DNA of 28,045 nt from Ruminococcus flavefaciens (GCA_002371825.1 DFHF01000047.1:1-28045); one strand, 5' to 3'; shown: positions 1 through 7,138, counted from the first letter of the stretch. Notes: generated by a model not told the origin, from the sequence alone. A program made the numbers and translations.

Positions 1-186
1 ATCGGGCAATTATACCATATGCGCTTCGCTTATATGGTATAATGAATGCATGAGCATTCATTATACTTGATCCGAAGGCCCTTGCAGATACGCAAATCAT
101 AGATTTGCTCCCTGCAATCGGGCAATTATACCATATGTGCTTCGCTTATATGGTATAATGAATGCATGAGCCCACATTATACTTGA
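1..186. repeat. 116-bp-period repeat, two copies, first cut by window edge
   Basis: A 70-nt block at 1-70 recurs at 117-186 with about four mismatches, giving a 116-bp period. Each block holds a perfect 12-bp inverted repeat (ATTATACCATAT / ATATGGTATAAT, 11-nt loop). Copy 1 has a second hairpin, AATGAATGC-atga-GCATTCATT, which copy 2 has lost. The 46-nt spacer contains a third hairpin (GCAAATC-ata-GATTTGC) inside an outer TTGCAG/CTGCAA pair. Each copy also contains TGGTATAAT, which fits an extended -10 element, so the last copy could act as promoter for the gene starting at 201. The array may continue to the left, outside the window. Confidence 0.8.
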
Positions 187-200
187 AAGGAGCTGATACT

Positions 201-446
201 ATGTCTGAAAAAATAAGGGGATTCATCATATTATCTTTTTCTGCTGTTCTCTGTTATTGCTTTACTGCTGAAATTCCGGCTTTTGCAGCTTCTGACAGCA
301 GCTCCGGCACCGTCTCAAAAGGGACAGCTGCCGCAATAATAATCGGGATATTCGTTGCAGTTTCTATAGTTTCAGCTATCATCACTTTCAAGCTTAGAAT
401 GAAAAACTCCGGCGGCAAAAACAAAGACGACAGCAAGGAGGAATGA
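201..446 (+). CDS. Small membrane protein, unknown function
   Basis: An 81-residue protein. I chose the ATG at 201 because AAAGGAG lies about 8 nt upstream; an in-frame ATG at 162 falls inside the repeat and lacks an RBS. The N terminus looks like a signal peptide: basic start, hydrophobic core, and an AFA cleavage-like site near residue 30. A Ser/Gly/Thr-rich stretch follows, then one membrane helix (about residues 42-62) and a short Lys/Asp/Glu-rich tail. I recognise no family. It is translationally close to the next gene and two genes upstream of a secreted dockerin protein, so a role at the cell surface is plausible but is only an inference from position. Confidence 0.7.
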   Translation: MSEKIRGFIILSFSAVLCYCFTAEIPAFAASDSSSGTVSKGTAAAIIIGIFVAVSIVSAIITFKLRMKNSGGKNKDDSKEE

Positions 447-448
447 TC

Positions 449-724
449 ATGGATATCGAGCTGTACATCGATTCAAAATTCCAGGGATTCTTTCCTCTAT
501 CAGTTATCGAAGAACACTTTGATTCCGCACTCCATAAAGCCGAGGAAATGCTTCCGGAGCTGGAATGGGACGATATAATCCTCTATGCTATACTTGCCTA
601 CGACGAGGAGACTGAAGCTCTCATATCTGCTGATCTGATGTGCCTGTGTCTCTCCAGATACGAGTATTCCAAGCTCTACAAAAAGCTTTCCAGAAGCTGC
701 CGCCTATTCACCCTCAGAAAATAA
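449..724 (+). CDS. Small acidic protein, unknown function
   Basis: A 91-residue protein with no signal peptide or membrane helix, rich in Glu, Asp and Leu, probably helical and cytosolic. Two start codons exist: ATG at 443, overlapping the previous stop, and ATG at 449. AAGGAGG at 435-441 is only 1 nt from the first but 7 nt from the second, so 449 is preferred. It sits between the small membrane protein and the dockerin gene, with only 13 nt before the latter, so the three are probably co-transcribed. I do not recognise the family and assign no function. Confidence 0.65.
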   Translation: MDIELYIDSKFQGFFPLSVIEEHFDSALHKAEEMLPELEWDDIILYAILAYDEETEALISADLMCLCLSRYEYSKLYKKLSRSCRLFTLRK

Positions 725-737
725 CAGGAGGTCATAT

Positions 738-1643
738 ATGAATAAGATCAAAATCGTTTCGGCTGTTACTGCACTTGCACTGTGGTCAGCTGCTGTACCT
801 ATGAACAACGGTGTTGTCACCGGTACCAGGTCCGCAGCAGAAGGCGGTTCCTCTATGCAGCCTGATCCGCAGTCTCCGTCTGGCGCTGCAAAGCATACAC
901 TTACAGTCATTGGTCCGGACGGAAAAGTTCTGACTACTCTTCAGGTGGCCGAAAACGAAAAGATAGACTACTCCAAAATAGATACGTCTCCGCTTCATCA
1001 GCACATAAACGTTCGCACTGAACAGGATTTCTATATGTGGGATCAGGCTCCGCCTACTATTAAGCAGGACACCACTATCCATGCACTTGTTAAAACTGCT
1101 GAGATAAAAAGCGAAAGCCTGCCCGCACTTACAAAATATGCCAGCACCACCGGTGATATCTCACTTGACGGTCTTAAGGTGCAGATCTATATCTCCTACC
1201 AGACACCCGAAAAGGACAGCAGCGGTAATTATATCGTCGATACAAAAGTTACTGACATTACTTCAACCTGCGCTGCAAAGCCTTCAACTCTCGATCAGGC
1301 CTTTGCAAAGGGTGATAAAGCAACTGTTTCTATCTACCCTATCGGTCAGGATAAAAGCATTGCCTCCTACACTATTTCTACTATAGGAGATCTGGGCGAT
1401 GTTGACGGAAATAAGATCGTTGACGGCTCAGATGCTACCCTCATCCTCAAATGCTTTACTGAGATGCCAGTCATAGATGACTATAAGATGACTGATCTTA
1501 TGGCCAAAAACGGTGACTTCAACCACGATGGCATGATCGACGGCTCTGATGCTACTCAGGTCCTCCGTCTTTTCGGAAGACAGCTTGCTGATTCTGAATA
1601 TACTATTGAAGAGTATATGAAGGAATATAATATAGCATACTGA
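738..1643 (+). CDS. Secreted type I dockerin-domain protein
   Basis: A 301-residue protein with a good RBS (AGGAGG, 7 nt before ATG). Residues 1-21 form a signal peptide, followed by a Gly/Ser/Pro-rich linker to about 50. Residues 52-118 are a beta-rich unit resembling bacterial surface beta-grasp or Ig-like repeats. Residues 122-215 are another beta-rich stretch of unknown type. The C terminus (about 218-281) is a type I dockerin: two calcium-loop repeats, DVDGNKIVDGSDAT and DFNHDGMIDGSDAT, each followed by a helix. Dockerins bind cohesins and anchor proteins to a cellulosome or the cell surface. No glycoside hydrolase or other catalytic domain is visible, so the protein is more likely structural or adhesive. 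The final 20 residues are acidic and unexplained. Confidence 0.9.
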   Translation: MNKIKIVSAVTALALWSAAVPMNNGVVTGTRSAAEGGSSMQPDPQSPSGAAKHTLTVIGPDGKVLTTLQVAENEKIDYSKIDTSPLHQHINVRTEQDFYMWDQAPPTIKQDTTIHALVKTAEIKSESLPALTKYASTTGDISLDGLKVQIYISYQTPEKDSSGNYIVDTKVTDITSTCAAKPSTLDQAFAKGDKATVSIYPIGQDKSIASYTISTIGDLGDVDGNKIVDGSDATLILKCFTEMPVIDDYKMTDLMAKNGDFNHDGMIDGSDATQVLRLFGRQLADSEYTIEEYMKEYNIAY

Positions 1644-1711
1644 TAATATGAAACAGCTCAGAAAAAAGGGAAATTTTTTCATACGCTGCGGAAAATTATA
1701 TACGACTATAC

Positions 1712-1740
1712 CCGCCGCCTTTATACCATGGGCGGCGGTT
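1712..1740 (+). terminator. Hairpin terminator after dockerin gene
   Basis: CCGCCGCC (1712-1719) pairs with GGCGGCGG (1731-1738) around an 11-nt loop, followed by only a short TTT. It lies 68 nt after the dockerin stop. The stem is strong but the U-tract is weak, so termination may be partial. Confidence 0.6.
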
Positions 1741-1838
1741 TCCGGCACTTCTGCTTTAATTGCAGTATTTCTTTTACACCCGATCATATTTCCATACTGA
1801 AATTTTTCAAAATTCTTTTATATTTTTCCCGTTTCCTA

Positions 1839-1867
1839 TTGAAATTTATCTTTTTTTAATGTATAAT
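1839..1867 (+). promoter_or_regulatory. glyA promoter
   Basis: TTGAAA (1839-1844) and TATAAT (1862-1867) are separated by 17 bp, a near-consensus sigma-A promoter. The predicted start near 1874 gives a leader of about 43 nt before the glyA ATG. I saw no riboswitch in this short leader. Confidence 0.75.
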
Positions 1868-1916
1868 AAAAAAGTAATTGTATTTTGTCAATAATCTTCA
1901 AAGGAGTGCTTTTACA

Positions 1917-3173
1917 ATGTATAACGATCTTATGGATTCAATCGGCTTCGTTAAGGGATACGATCCCGCTGTAGGCGAGGCTATGGACAAGGAGCTTGCT
2001 CGTCAGCAGAGAAATCTCGAGCTCATCGCAAGCGAAAATATCGTTTCCCCTGCTGTTATGGCCGCTATGGGAAGTGTTCTCACTAACAAGTACGCTGAGG
2101 GCTACCCCGGAAAGCGTTACTACGGCGGATGTCAGTGTGTTGACGAGGTTGAAAAGATAGCTATAGAGAGAGCTTGTGAGCTCTTCGGTGCTAAGTATGC
2201 CAACGTTCAGCCCCACTCCGGTGCTCAGGCTAACACTGCTGTTTACTTCGCTCTTCTTCAGCCCGGCGACACTGTTCTCGGTATGAGCCTTGCTGACGGC
2301 GGTCACCTCACTCACGGTTCACCCGTTAATATCTCCGGTAAGTTCTTCAACTTCGTTTCTTACGGCCTTGATGACGAGACTGAGACTATCAACTATGATG
2401 AGGTTTACAAGCTCGCAAACAAGAATAAGCCTAAGCTTATCGTTGCAGGTGCATCTGCTTATCCCCGTGCTCTCGATTTCAAGCGTCTCTCAGAGATAGC
2501 AAGAGCTGTCGGTGCTCTCCTCATGGTAGATATGGCTCATATCGCTGGTCTCGTTGCAGCAGGCTGCCACGAGTCACCTGTTCCTTATGCTGACATCGTT
2601 ACCACTACAACTCACAAGACTCTCCGTGGACCAAGAGGCGGTCTTATCCTCACAAACAACGAGTTCCTCGCTAAGAAGATCAATTCCGCTATATTCCCCG
2701 GCACTCAGGGCGGCCCTCTTATGCACACTATCGCTGCTAAGGCTGTTTGCTTCGGTGAGGCTCTCAAGCCTGAGTTCAAGGACTATCAGCAGAGAATAGT
2801 TAAGAACGCTAAGGCTCTCGCTGACGGTCTCCTCAAGAGAGGCTTCAACCTCGTTTCCGGCGGTACTGATAACCACCTCATGCTGGTTGACCTCCGTCCT
2901 TTCCACATCACAGGTAAGGAGCTGGAGCACAGACTTGACGAGGTTTATATCACTGTAAACAAGAACGCTATCCACAATGACCCTGAGAAGCCTTTCGTAA
3001 CAAGCGGTATCAGAATCGGTACTCCTGCTGTTACTACAAGAGGTCTCGGTGTTGAGGAAATGGAAAAGATCGCTGAGTACATCTACCTCTGCGCTACTGA
3101 TTTCGAGAACAAGGCTGACGAGATCCGTGCAGGCGTAAATGCTATCTGCGAAAAGTTCCCGCTTTATAAGTAA
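1917..3173 (+). CDS. glyA: Serine hydroxymethyltransferase
   Basis: GlyA interconverts serine plus tetrahydrofolate with glycine plus 5,10-methylene-tetrahydrofolate, using PLP, and is the main source of one-carbon units. The ATG at 1917 follows AAAGGAG with good spacing and gives 418 residues, the usual bacterial length; a TTG extension to 1878 would overlap the promoter region and is rejected. Visible family signatures are the N-terminal ELIASEN motif, the substrate region around HSGAQAN (about 100-106) and the PLP lysine K234 in TTTTHKTLRGPRGG. It is a single gene between its own promoter and a strong terminator. Nothing is unusual in it. Confidence 0.97.
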   Translation: MYNDLMDSIGFVKGYDPAVGEAMDKELARQQRNLELIASENIVSPAVMAAMGSVLTNKYAEGYPGKRYYGGCQCVDEVEKIAIERACELFGAKYANVQPHSGAQANTAVYFALLQPGDTVLGMSLADGGHLTHGSPVNISGKFFNFVSYGLDDETETINYDEVYKLANKNKPKLIVAGASAYPRALDFKRLSEIARAVGALLMVDMAHIAGLVAAGCHESPVPYADIVTTTTHKTLRGPRGGLILTNNEFLAKKINSAIFPGTQGGPLMHTIAAKAVCFGEALKPEFKDYQQRIVKNAKALADGLLKRGFNLVSGGTDNHLMLVDLRPFHITGKELEHRLDEVYITVNKNAIHNDPEKPFVTSGIRIGTPAVTTRGLGVEEMEKIAEYIYLCATDFENKADEIRAGVNAICEKFPLYK

Positions 3174-3186
3174 TCAATAGCTATTA

Positions 3187-3220
3187 AGGGACGGACAGGC
3201 TGTCCGTCCCTATGTTTTTA
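3187..3220 (+). terminator. glyA terminator
   Basis: AGGGACGGACA (3187-3197) pairs perfectly with TGTCCGTCCCT (3201-3211) around a 3-nt loop, followed by ATGTTTTTA. It starts 13 nt after the glyA stop codon. Confidence 0.85.
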
Positions 3221-3242
3221 TAGTATAAATCAAGGTGATACA

Positions 3243-3923
3243 ATGGAATTTCACATTAATTCGCTCTATCTTTGCGTCAAAGACATGGACAGAGCCATAA
3301 ATTTTTACGAGGACTTTTTCGAGCAGAAAGTCACCGAAAAGAGTGACATTTACAGTGTTTTCGATGTAAACGGCTTTAGGCTGGGGCTGTTTGCCTTTGA
3401 GAAAATGAATGAACCACATACATTCGGAAGCAATTGCCTGCCGAGTATCAGCGTTGACAGCCTTAGCTCGATGCAGGAAAAACTCAAAGGAAAAAAGCTG
3501 TGCTTTCCGATAACACGGATAAAAGATAATTTTGTGGCTGAATTCATTGACAGCGAAGGCAATCATCTTGAAATAACTACTACTTATAAGCTGCATGAGA
3601 TCATCGGAAAAAACGTTACCGTTACTGTTGATCGTCCCCTTGGAAGTGCTCACCCGAAATACCAGGATATGATATATCCCATAAATTATGGATATATCAA
3701 CGGTTTAATGGCTCAGGACGGAGAAGAACAGGACGCATATATCCTCGGAGTTCATGAAGCTGTCGATACCTTCACAGGTCATATCATTGCTGTTATAAAA
3801 CGCTCTGATGATGTGGAGGAGAAATGGGTGGTTTGCCCCGAAAATTCAACTTTTACCAAAGATGAGATAATGGAACAAATTGAGTTTCAGGAGAAATATT
3901 TCAATTCTGAGATAATTATGTAG
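3243..3923 (+). CDS. VOC-domain / small pyrophosphatase-like fusion protein
   Basis: A 226-residue, two-domain protein. Residues 1-115 look like a vicinal-oxygen-chelate (glyoxalase/bleomycin-resistance) domain: beta-start at HINSLYL, the AINFYEDFF helix, and FIDSEGNHLEI at the end, with His4 and Glu110 at positions often used as metal ligands. Residues 119-220 resemble a short class I inorganic-pyrophosphatase-like domain (VDRPLGS, YPINYGYI, DGEEQDAYILG). The canonical motif is D-x-D-[PE]-x-D; here it reads D-G-E-E-Q-D, so the second Asp is Glu and activity is uncertain. RBS AAGGTG lies 7 nt before the ATG. The stop overlaps the RBS of rarA, so both are probably co-transcribed. The substrate cannot be told from sequence. 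Confidence 0.8.
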   Translation: MEFHINSLYLCVKDMDRAINFYEDFFEQKVTEKSDIYSVFDVNGFRLGLFAFEKMNEPHTFGSNCLPSISVDSLSSMQEKLKGKKLCFPITRIKDNFVAEFIDSEGNHLEITTTYKLHEIIGKNVTVTVDRPLGSAHPKYQDMIYPINYGYINGLMAQDGEEQDAYILGVHEAVDTFTGHIIAVIKRSDDVEEKWVVCPENSTFTKDEIMEQIEFQEKYFNSEIIM

Positions 3924-3932
3924 GAGGTCACT

Positions 3933-5204
3933 ATGGCTGCACCATTAGCCGATAAAATACGTCCGAAAACTCTTGCCGATGTTGTCGGCCAGGAGCATAT
4001 CCTCGCAGAGGGCCGTCCGCTGAGAAAAATTATCGACAGCGGAACTGTCCCGAATATGATATTCTACGGTCCCTCCGGTGTGGGAAAGACCACCGTTGCC
4101 CGTATCATAGCCGAGAACTGTGGAATGTCGCTGTATAAGCTCAACGGCACAAATGCATCACTTTCCGACATCAAGGACGTTGTTGCCGACATCGGAACCT
4201 TCGGCAGCGAGAACGGTATCCTTCTCTATCTTGACGAGATACAGTACCTCAACAAAAAACAGCAGCAGAGCCTGCTGGAGTACATCGAGAACGGCGATAT
4301 AACTCTCATAGCGTCCACCACTGAAAATCCCTATTTTTCGGTCTATAACGCTGTTATAAGCCGGAGTACGGTTTTTGAGTTCAAGCCCGTCACCGCAGAG
4401 CAGCTCATACCTGCGATCCGTCGTGCTTTCAGCATTATGTCTGAGGAAAACGGCTGCGAAATAATTGCCAGTGATGATATTCTCAGAACTATTGCTTTCA
4501 GCTGCGGCGGCGACGTCCGAAAAGCTATGAATACTGCGGAACTTGCTGTTATCTGCGGCGAGCCCTCGGACGGAAAAGTAACTATCACTGAAGATTCCCT
4601 GAAAATTCTCGCTCAGCGCAGCAATATGCGCTACGACCGTGACGGCGATCAGCATTATGACATCCTGTCCGCATTCCACAAGTCCGTAAGAGGCTCAGAT
4701 GAAAACGCTGCCCTCCACTATGCGGCACGTCTTATTGATGCCGGCGACATCATCTCACTCTGCCGCAGACTTCTTTGCATCGCATCTGAGGATGTGGGAC
4801 TTGCCTATCCTCAGGCAGTCGTAGTGACAAAAGCCTGCGTGGACTCAGCTCTACAATTGGGACTTCCTGAGGCAAAGCTCCCTATCGCTGAAGCGACTAT
4901 TCTTCTTGCTACTGCTCCAAAGTCCAACAGCGCCTGCATGGCTATAGATGCAGCTTTAGCAGACCTGAAAAGCTGTGATGCCCTTGACTTTCCCCGTCAT
5001 CTGCAGAACGTCCATTTCGACGGTAAAGGAGCAGATATTGTCGGTCAGCATTATTTATATCCACATGATTTCCCGAATCACTATGTCAAGCAGCAGTACC
5101 TCCCGGACGCTCTTAAGGACCGTGTATACTACGAATTTGGCGACAACAAGCAGGAGCAGTCCGCATTACTCTACAGAAAGAAGCTCCTGGACTCGATAAA
5201 ATAA
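3933..5204 (+). CDS. rarA: Replication-associated recombination protein A (AAA+ ATPase)
   Basis: RarA (MgsA) is a AAA+ ATPase of the clamp-loader/WRNIP1 family that acts at stalled replication forks. The 423-residue length is typical. Walker A is GPSGVGKT (46-53), Walker B is LLYLDEIQ (ending at 104), and sensor 1 lies in ASTTENPYF. The N-terminal PLADKIRPKTLADVVGQ motif and the C-terminal region with MAIDAALADL and HYLYPHD are family signatures. RBS GAGG overlaps the upstream stop codon (TAGGAGG), which suggests coupled translation with the VOC fusion gene. A bidirectional terminator follows after 8 nt. Confidence 0.95.
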   Translation: MAAPLADKIRPKTLADVVGQEHILAEGRPLRKIIDSGTVPNMIFYGPSGVGKTTVARIIAENCGMSLYKLNGTNASLSDIKDVVADIGTFGSENGILLYLDEIQYLNKKQQQSLLEYIENGDITLIASTTENPYFSVYNAVISRSTVFEFKPVTAEQLIPAIRRAFSIMSEENGCEIIASDDILRTIAFSCGGDVRKAMNTAELAVICGEPSDGKVTITEDSLKILAQRSNMRYDRDGDQHYDILSAFHKSVRGSDENAALHYAARLIDAGDIISLCRRLLCIASEDVGLAYPQAVVVTKACVDSALQLGLPEAKLPIAEATILLATAPKSNSACMAIDAALADLKSCDALDFPRHLQNVHFDGKGADIVGQHYLYPHDFPNHYVKQQYLPDALKDRVYYEFGDNKQEQSALLYRKKLLDSIK

Positions 5205-5207
5205 CAT

Positions 5208-5238
5208 AAAAAGCCCCGGTAGACCTCCGGGGCTATTA
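5208..5238. terminator. Bidirectional terminator between rarA and minus-strand RNA
   Basis: AGCCCCGG (5212-5219) pairs with CCGGGGCT (5227-5234) around a 7-nt loop. On the plus strand the tail is ATTATAAT (weak). On the minus strand the stem is followed by a T-run (5212-5208), so it fits better as the 3' end of the convergent minus-strand transcript and also serves rarA. Confidence 0.8.
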
Positions 5239-5881
5239 TAATATTCAATTGTAAAAGCGACTTTCATCACTTCGCTAAATTACCCTTTGGACTCATTCCT
5301 TTCAATTCAGAATTCTAATCTGTACCTCATTTTCATAGTACATCATTCCTTATACAGAAGTAATTTTAAGCTATTTTTCTTCCCATTGGAATCACCTATA
5401 ATTTGTATTTACTCACATTCCGCCCGAAGCCGTCCGCTCCGGCATGAGCATTGCAATATCATAAAGTAATAACCTAAATTCTCATTGGACTCAACCTTTT
5501 CACTAAAATTTTAGCAATATATCTAAAGACTCATTGTCGAAATTTCAGATAATCCTGTATCCAAATTGAGTTTAGACATGAAGCCGTTTCCAATCAGCAA
5601 TACGTCAGCCTTATAACCGGATCAACATATTTGAAACTTCAATCAACGGAACAAGCTCGAAGCCTTTATTCCCTCTTTCAAAGATCCAATTACTCAGCAA
5701 GCCCGCCGGCTTCACGCTGCTGAATCAAGCTTCCTTCCATCGGACTCACTCTCCCTTCCGCATAGTATCATTTACATTGAGGCCTTTGCCTCAGTCCAAG
5801 TAAATTCAGCTCCGGGAACAACCTCCGCTCCGGCTTCAGGTAGTACCCTTTCGGCCTTCCCTTTGGTCTTTCCCTTTCCTT
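5208..5881 (-). ncRNA. Candidate large structured non-coding RNA (about 670 nt)
   Basis: No convincing ORF exists in this 0.67-kb stretch, yet it is bounded by a strong minus-strand promoter (5888-5916) and an intrinsic terminator (5208-5234). Read on the minus strand it shows many local helices. Examples are TGAGGC/GCCTCA nested in ATTTAC/GTAAAT (5770-5805); TCAGC/GCTGA nested around AAGCC/GGCTT (5694-5723); GGAA/TTCC with an inner AAGCT stem (5648-5672); CCGAAGC/GCTCCGG (5424-5442, G-U allowed); and AGCGA/TCGCT (5256-5276). The heptamer TGAGTCC occurs three times plus one TGAGTCT variant, at 5289-5295, 5487-5493, 5527-5533 and 5742-5748. Size and ornateness recall the ROOL, GOLLD and OLE classes, and ROOL was first described from rumen-type bacteria, but I cannot match a consensus by eye. 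The exact ends are estimates. Confidence 0.65.
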
Positions 5882-5887
5882 GATTAT

Positions 5888-5916
5888 ATATTACCACATC
5901 CTTTGGCAAAAGTCAA
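5888..5916 (-). promoter_or_regulatory. Strong minus-strand promoter for the large RNA
   Basis: On the minus strand TTGACT (5916-5911) and TAATAT (5893-5888) are separated by 17 bp. TG plus one base immediately upstream of the -10 gives an extended -10, and the sequence above the -35 is A/T-rich like an UP element. The start is predicted near 5881. No ORF with an RBS follows. Confidence 0.75.
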
Positions 5917-6027
5917 TAGTTATTTATCATATTTTGATGTTTTTTAGTTTATTTCGGCAATTATAACAATCAGCAGATCTCCTCATTGTTCATCCTCACC
6001 AATAAGCAGTAAGGTTTATATTACCTC

Positions 6028-6056
6028 TTGCTTTTTTGAATTTAATAGTGTATAAT
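6028..6056 (+). promoter_or_regulatory. Promoter of the DUF1292 gene
   Basis: TTGCTT (6028-6033), a 17-bp spacer and TATAAT (6051-6056). The predicted start near 6063 gives a leader of about 33 nt. The stretch 5917-6027 between this and the divergent RNA promoter is A/T-rich and holds nothing else I can identify. Confidence 0.65.
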
Positions 6057-6095
6057 ATTTTTATCACTTGGCAGAATGCCGGAATGGAGTAAACT

Positions 6096-6392
6096 ATGTC
6101 TGAAATGAATGAATATACCCCCGAGCTTTTCGAGCTCATCGACGATGAGGGCAATAAGAAGAATTTCGAGCTTATCGACGCTGCCGAACTCGACGGCGAA
6201 CAGTACTATGCTATGGTCCCCGCTATGGAGGATGACGATTTCCTTAACGCTGACTGCGATCTCGTTATTCTTAAATGCATCGAGGAAGACGGTGAAGAGA
6301 TCCTTGCTTCAATCGATGACGATGACGAATTCGACCGTGTTACAGCCTTTTTCATGGAGCGTATGCAGGAAGCTCTTGAGGGTGATCTCTGA
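6096..6392 (+). CDS. DUF1292 family protein
   Basis: A 98-residue, very acidic protein with a run of Asp/Glu and no signal or membrane segment. The pattern F-E-L-I-D-D-E-G followed by an aromatic-containing strand (EQYYAMVPA), then VILKCIEEDGEEILASIDDDDEFDRV, matches the DUF1292 (YrzB-like) family of Firmicutes, whose function is unknown. The ATG at 6096 follows TGGAG at about 8 nt. It has its own promoter and lies between two non-coding RNA genes. A +1-frame ORF over the same DNA is a shadow. Confidence 0.85.
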   Translation: MSEMNEYTPELFELIDDEGNKKNFELIDAAELDGEQYYAMVPAMEDDDFLNADCDLVILKCIEEDGEEILASIDDDDEFDRVTAFFMERMQEALEGDL

Positions 6393-6440
6393 TCTTTGAA
6401 AATTTTCGCCAAATTTTCATAATTTTACATAAAAAAACTC

Positions 6441-6469
6441 TTGATTTTTCTGAAATCTTGTGATATAAT
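6441..6469 (+). promoter_or_regulatory. Promoter of the 6S-like RNA
   Basis: TTGATT (6441-6446), a 17-bp spacer and TATAAT (6464-6469), with TGa directly upstream (6461-6463) forming an extended -10. Transcription is predicted to start near 6476-6477. Confidence 0.75.
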
Positions 6470-6476
6470 ATAGTCA

Positions 6477-6667
6477 ACAAATAAATATTCTGCCTTGTTC
6501 GGTGAATTATAGTTCATTTGATCCAACACATTTTATAAGGGAATTCAGCTCCGGGTGCGGACTGCAGACCTCCCCACGGGAAGAAGGGAGCGAGAAACAT
6601 TCGGGCGTTTACCCACCTGCTGCGTGCGGGTTTCATTCACTATATGACGGCAAGGCGGATTTTTTTA
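6477..6667 (+). ncRNA. ssrS: Candidate 6S RNA
   Basis: A promoter-driven unit of about 190 nt with no credible ORF. The 5' segment CTGCCTTG (from 6490) pairs with CAAGGCGG near 6650-6657. After an internal loop that starts with TTCG, GTGAAT pairs with ATTCAC. A long, mostly open central region and a terminal hairpin (CTCCC/GGGAG near 6572-6591) follow. Closing stem, large central bubble and terminal hairpin are the architecture of 6S RNA, which mimics an open promoter and sequesters sigma-A RNA polymerase. A T-run follows the closing stem, and an intrinsic terminator lies at 6690-6711. As I recall, in Bacillus a 6S gene also lies near the rarA homologue. Covariance-model confirmation is lacking. 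Confidence 0.6.
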
Positions 6668-6689
6668 CCCTTTTTTCAATAACTGAAAA

Positions 6690-6717
6690 AGCCTGAAAGT
6701 TCTTTCAGGCTCTTTTT
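6690..6717. terminator. Bidirectional terminator, 6S-like RNA and TfoX-N gene
   Basis: AGCCTGAAA (6690-6698) pairs with TTTCAGGCT (6703-6711) around GTTC. It is followed by CTTTTTT on the plus strand and by TTTTTC on the minus strand, so it can end both the RNA and the convergent gene at 6717-7031. Confidence 0.9.
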
Positions 6718-7031
6718 TATTTCTTTTTCTTTGGCTCCGGCAGCTCGCTTATCATAGCATCAAACAGCCTGCACAAAAACTCCCTGTCGTCTATATTATC
6801 GACCAGCAGCATCCCCTTCGCACCTTCATAGGGCTGCTCCATTACCGCTTCCGGCATCAGCTGTTTTGCTGAATTTACTGGCTTTACAAGCAGTCTGTCA
6901 TCGTATATTCCACCGACTATTCTGCCTCTGTAATAAATGATGTATTCGCCCATCATCGCCTTGTATGTTATTTCGTCAAGTCCCGATAGCTGCTCTAAAA
7001 CAAAATCTAAATATTCTTTTCTGGATGCCAT
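6717..7031 (-). CDS. TfoX/Sxy N-terminal domain protein
   Basis: A 104-residue protein made of one TfoX-N domain (KEYLDFVLEQLSG, then MMGEYIIYYRGRIVGGIYDDRLLVKPV) with a Lys-rich tail. Full-length TfoX/Sxy controls competence in Gammaproteobacteria. Single-domain Firmicute homologues have no settled role, so no competence function is implied. Two in-frame ATGs exist; AAAGGAGG (7038-7045) abuts the first (7037) and lies 6 nt before the second (7031), so 7031 is chosen. It is a single gene ending at a bidirectional terminator. Confidence 0.85.
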   Translation of the reverse strand: MASRKEYLDFVLEQLSGLDEITYKAMMGEYIIYYRGRIVGGIYDDRLLVKPVNSAKQLMPEAVMEQPYEGAKGMLLVDNIDDREFLCRLFDAMISELPEPKKKK

Positions 7032-7138
7032 TGCCATCCTCCTTTGAAAAATTCAATCAATTACTGCAAACGAAATGAGATTCTCCTTCATTATATAAAA
7101 CAAGCGGATCTGTGAGCGGCAACATGAAAGGGCAAGTG

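Noticed and set aside
1..186. Possible CRISPR array
   Set aside because: The repeat unit is 70 nt with a 46-nt spacer, only two copies are visible, the repeats have internal 12-bp hairpins, and there are no cas genes.
5254..5278. Minus-strand GATGAAAGTCGC resembling group II intron domain V
   Set aside because: The AGC triad and paired geometry of domain V are absent, and no reverse transcriptase or intron boundaries are present; it is better explained as one hairpin of the large RNA.
6502..6696. 64-codon plus-strand ORF
   Set aside because: It lies wholly inside the 6S-like RNA, has no RBS and runs into the terminator.
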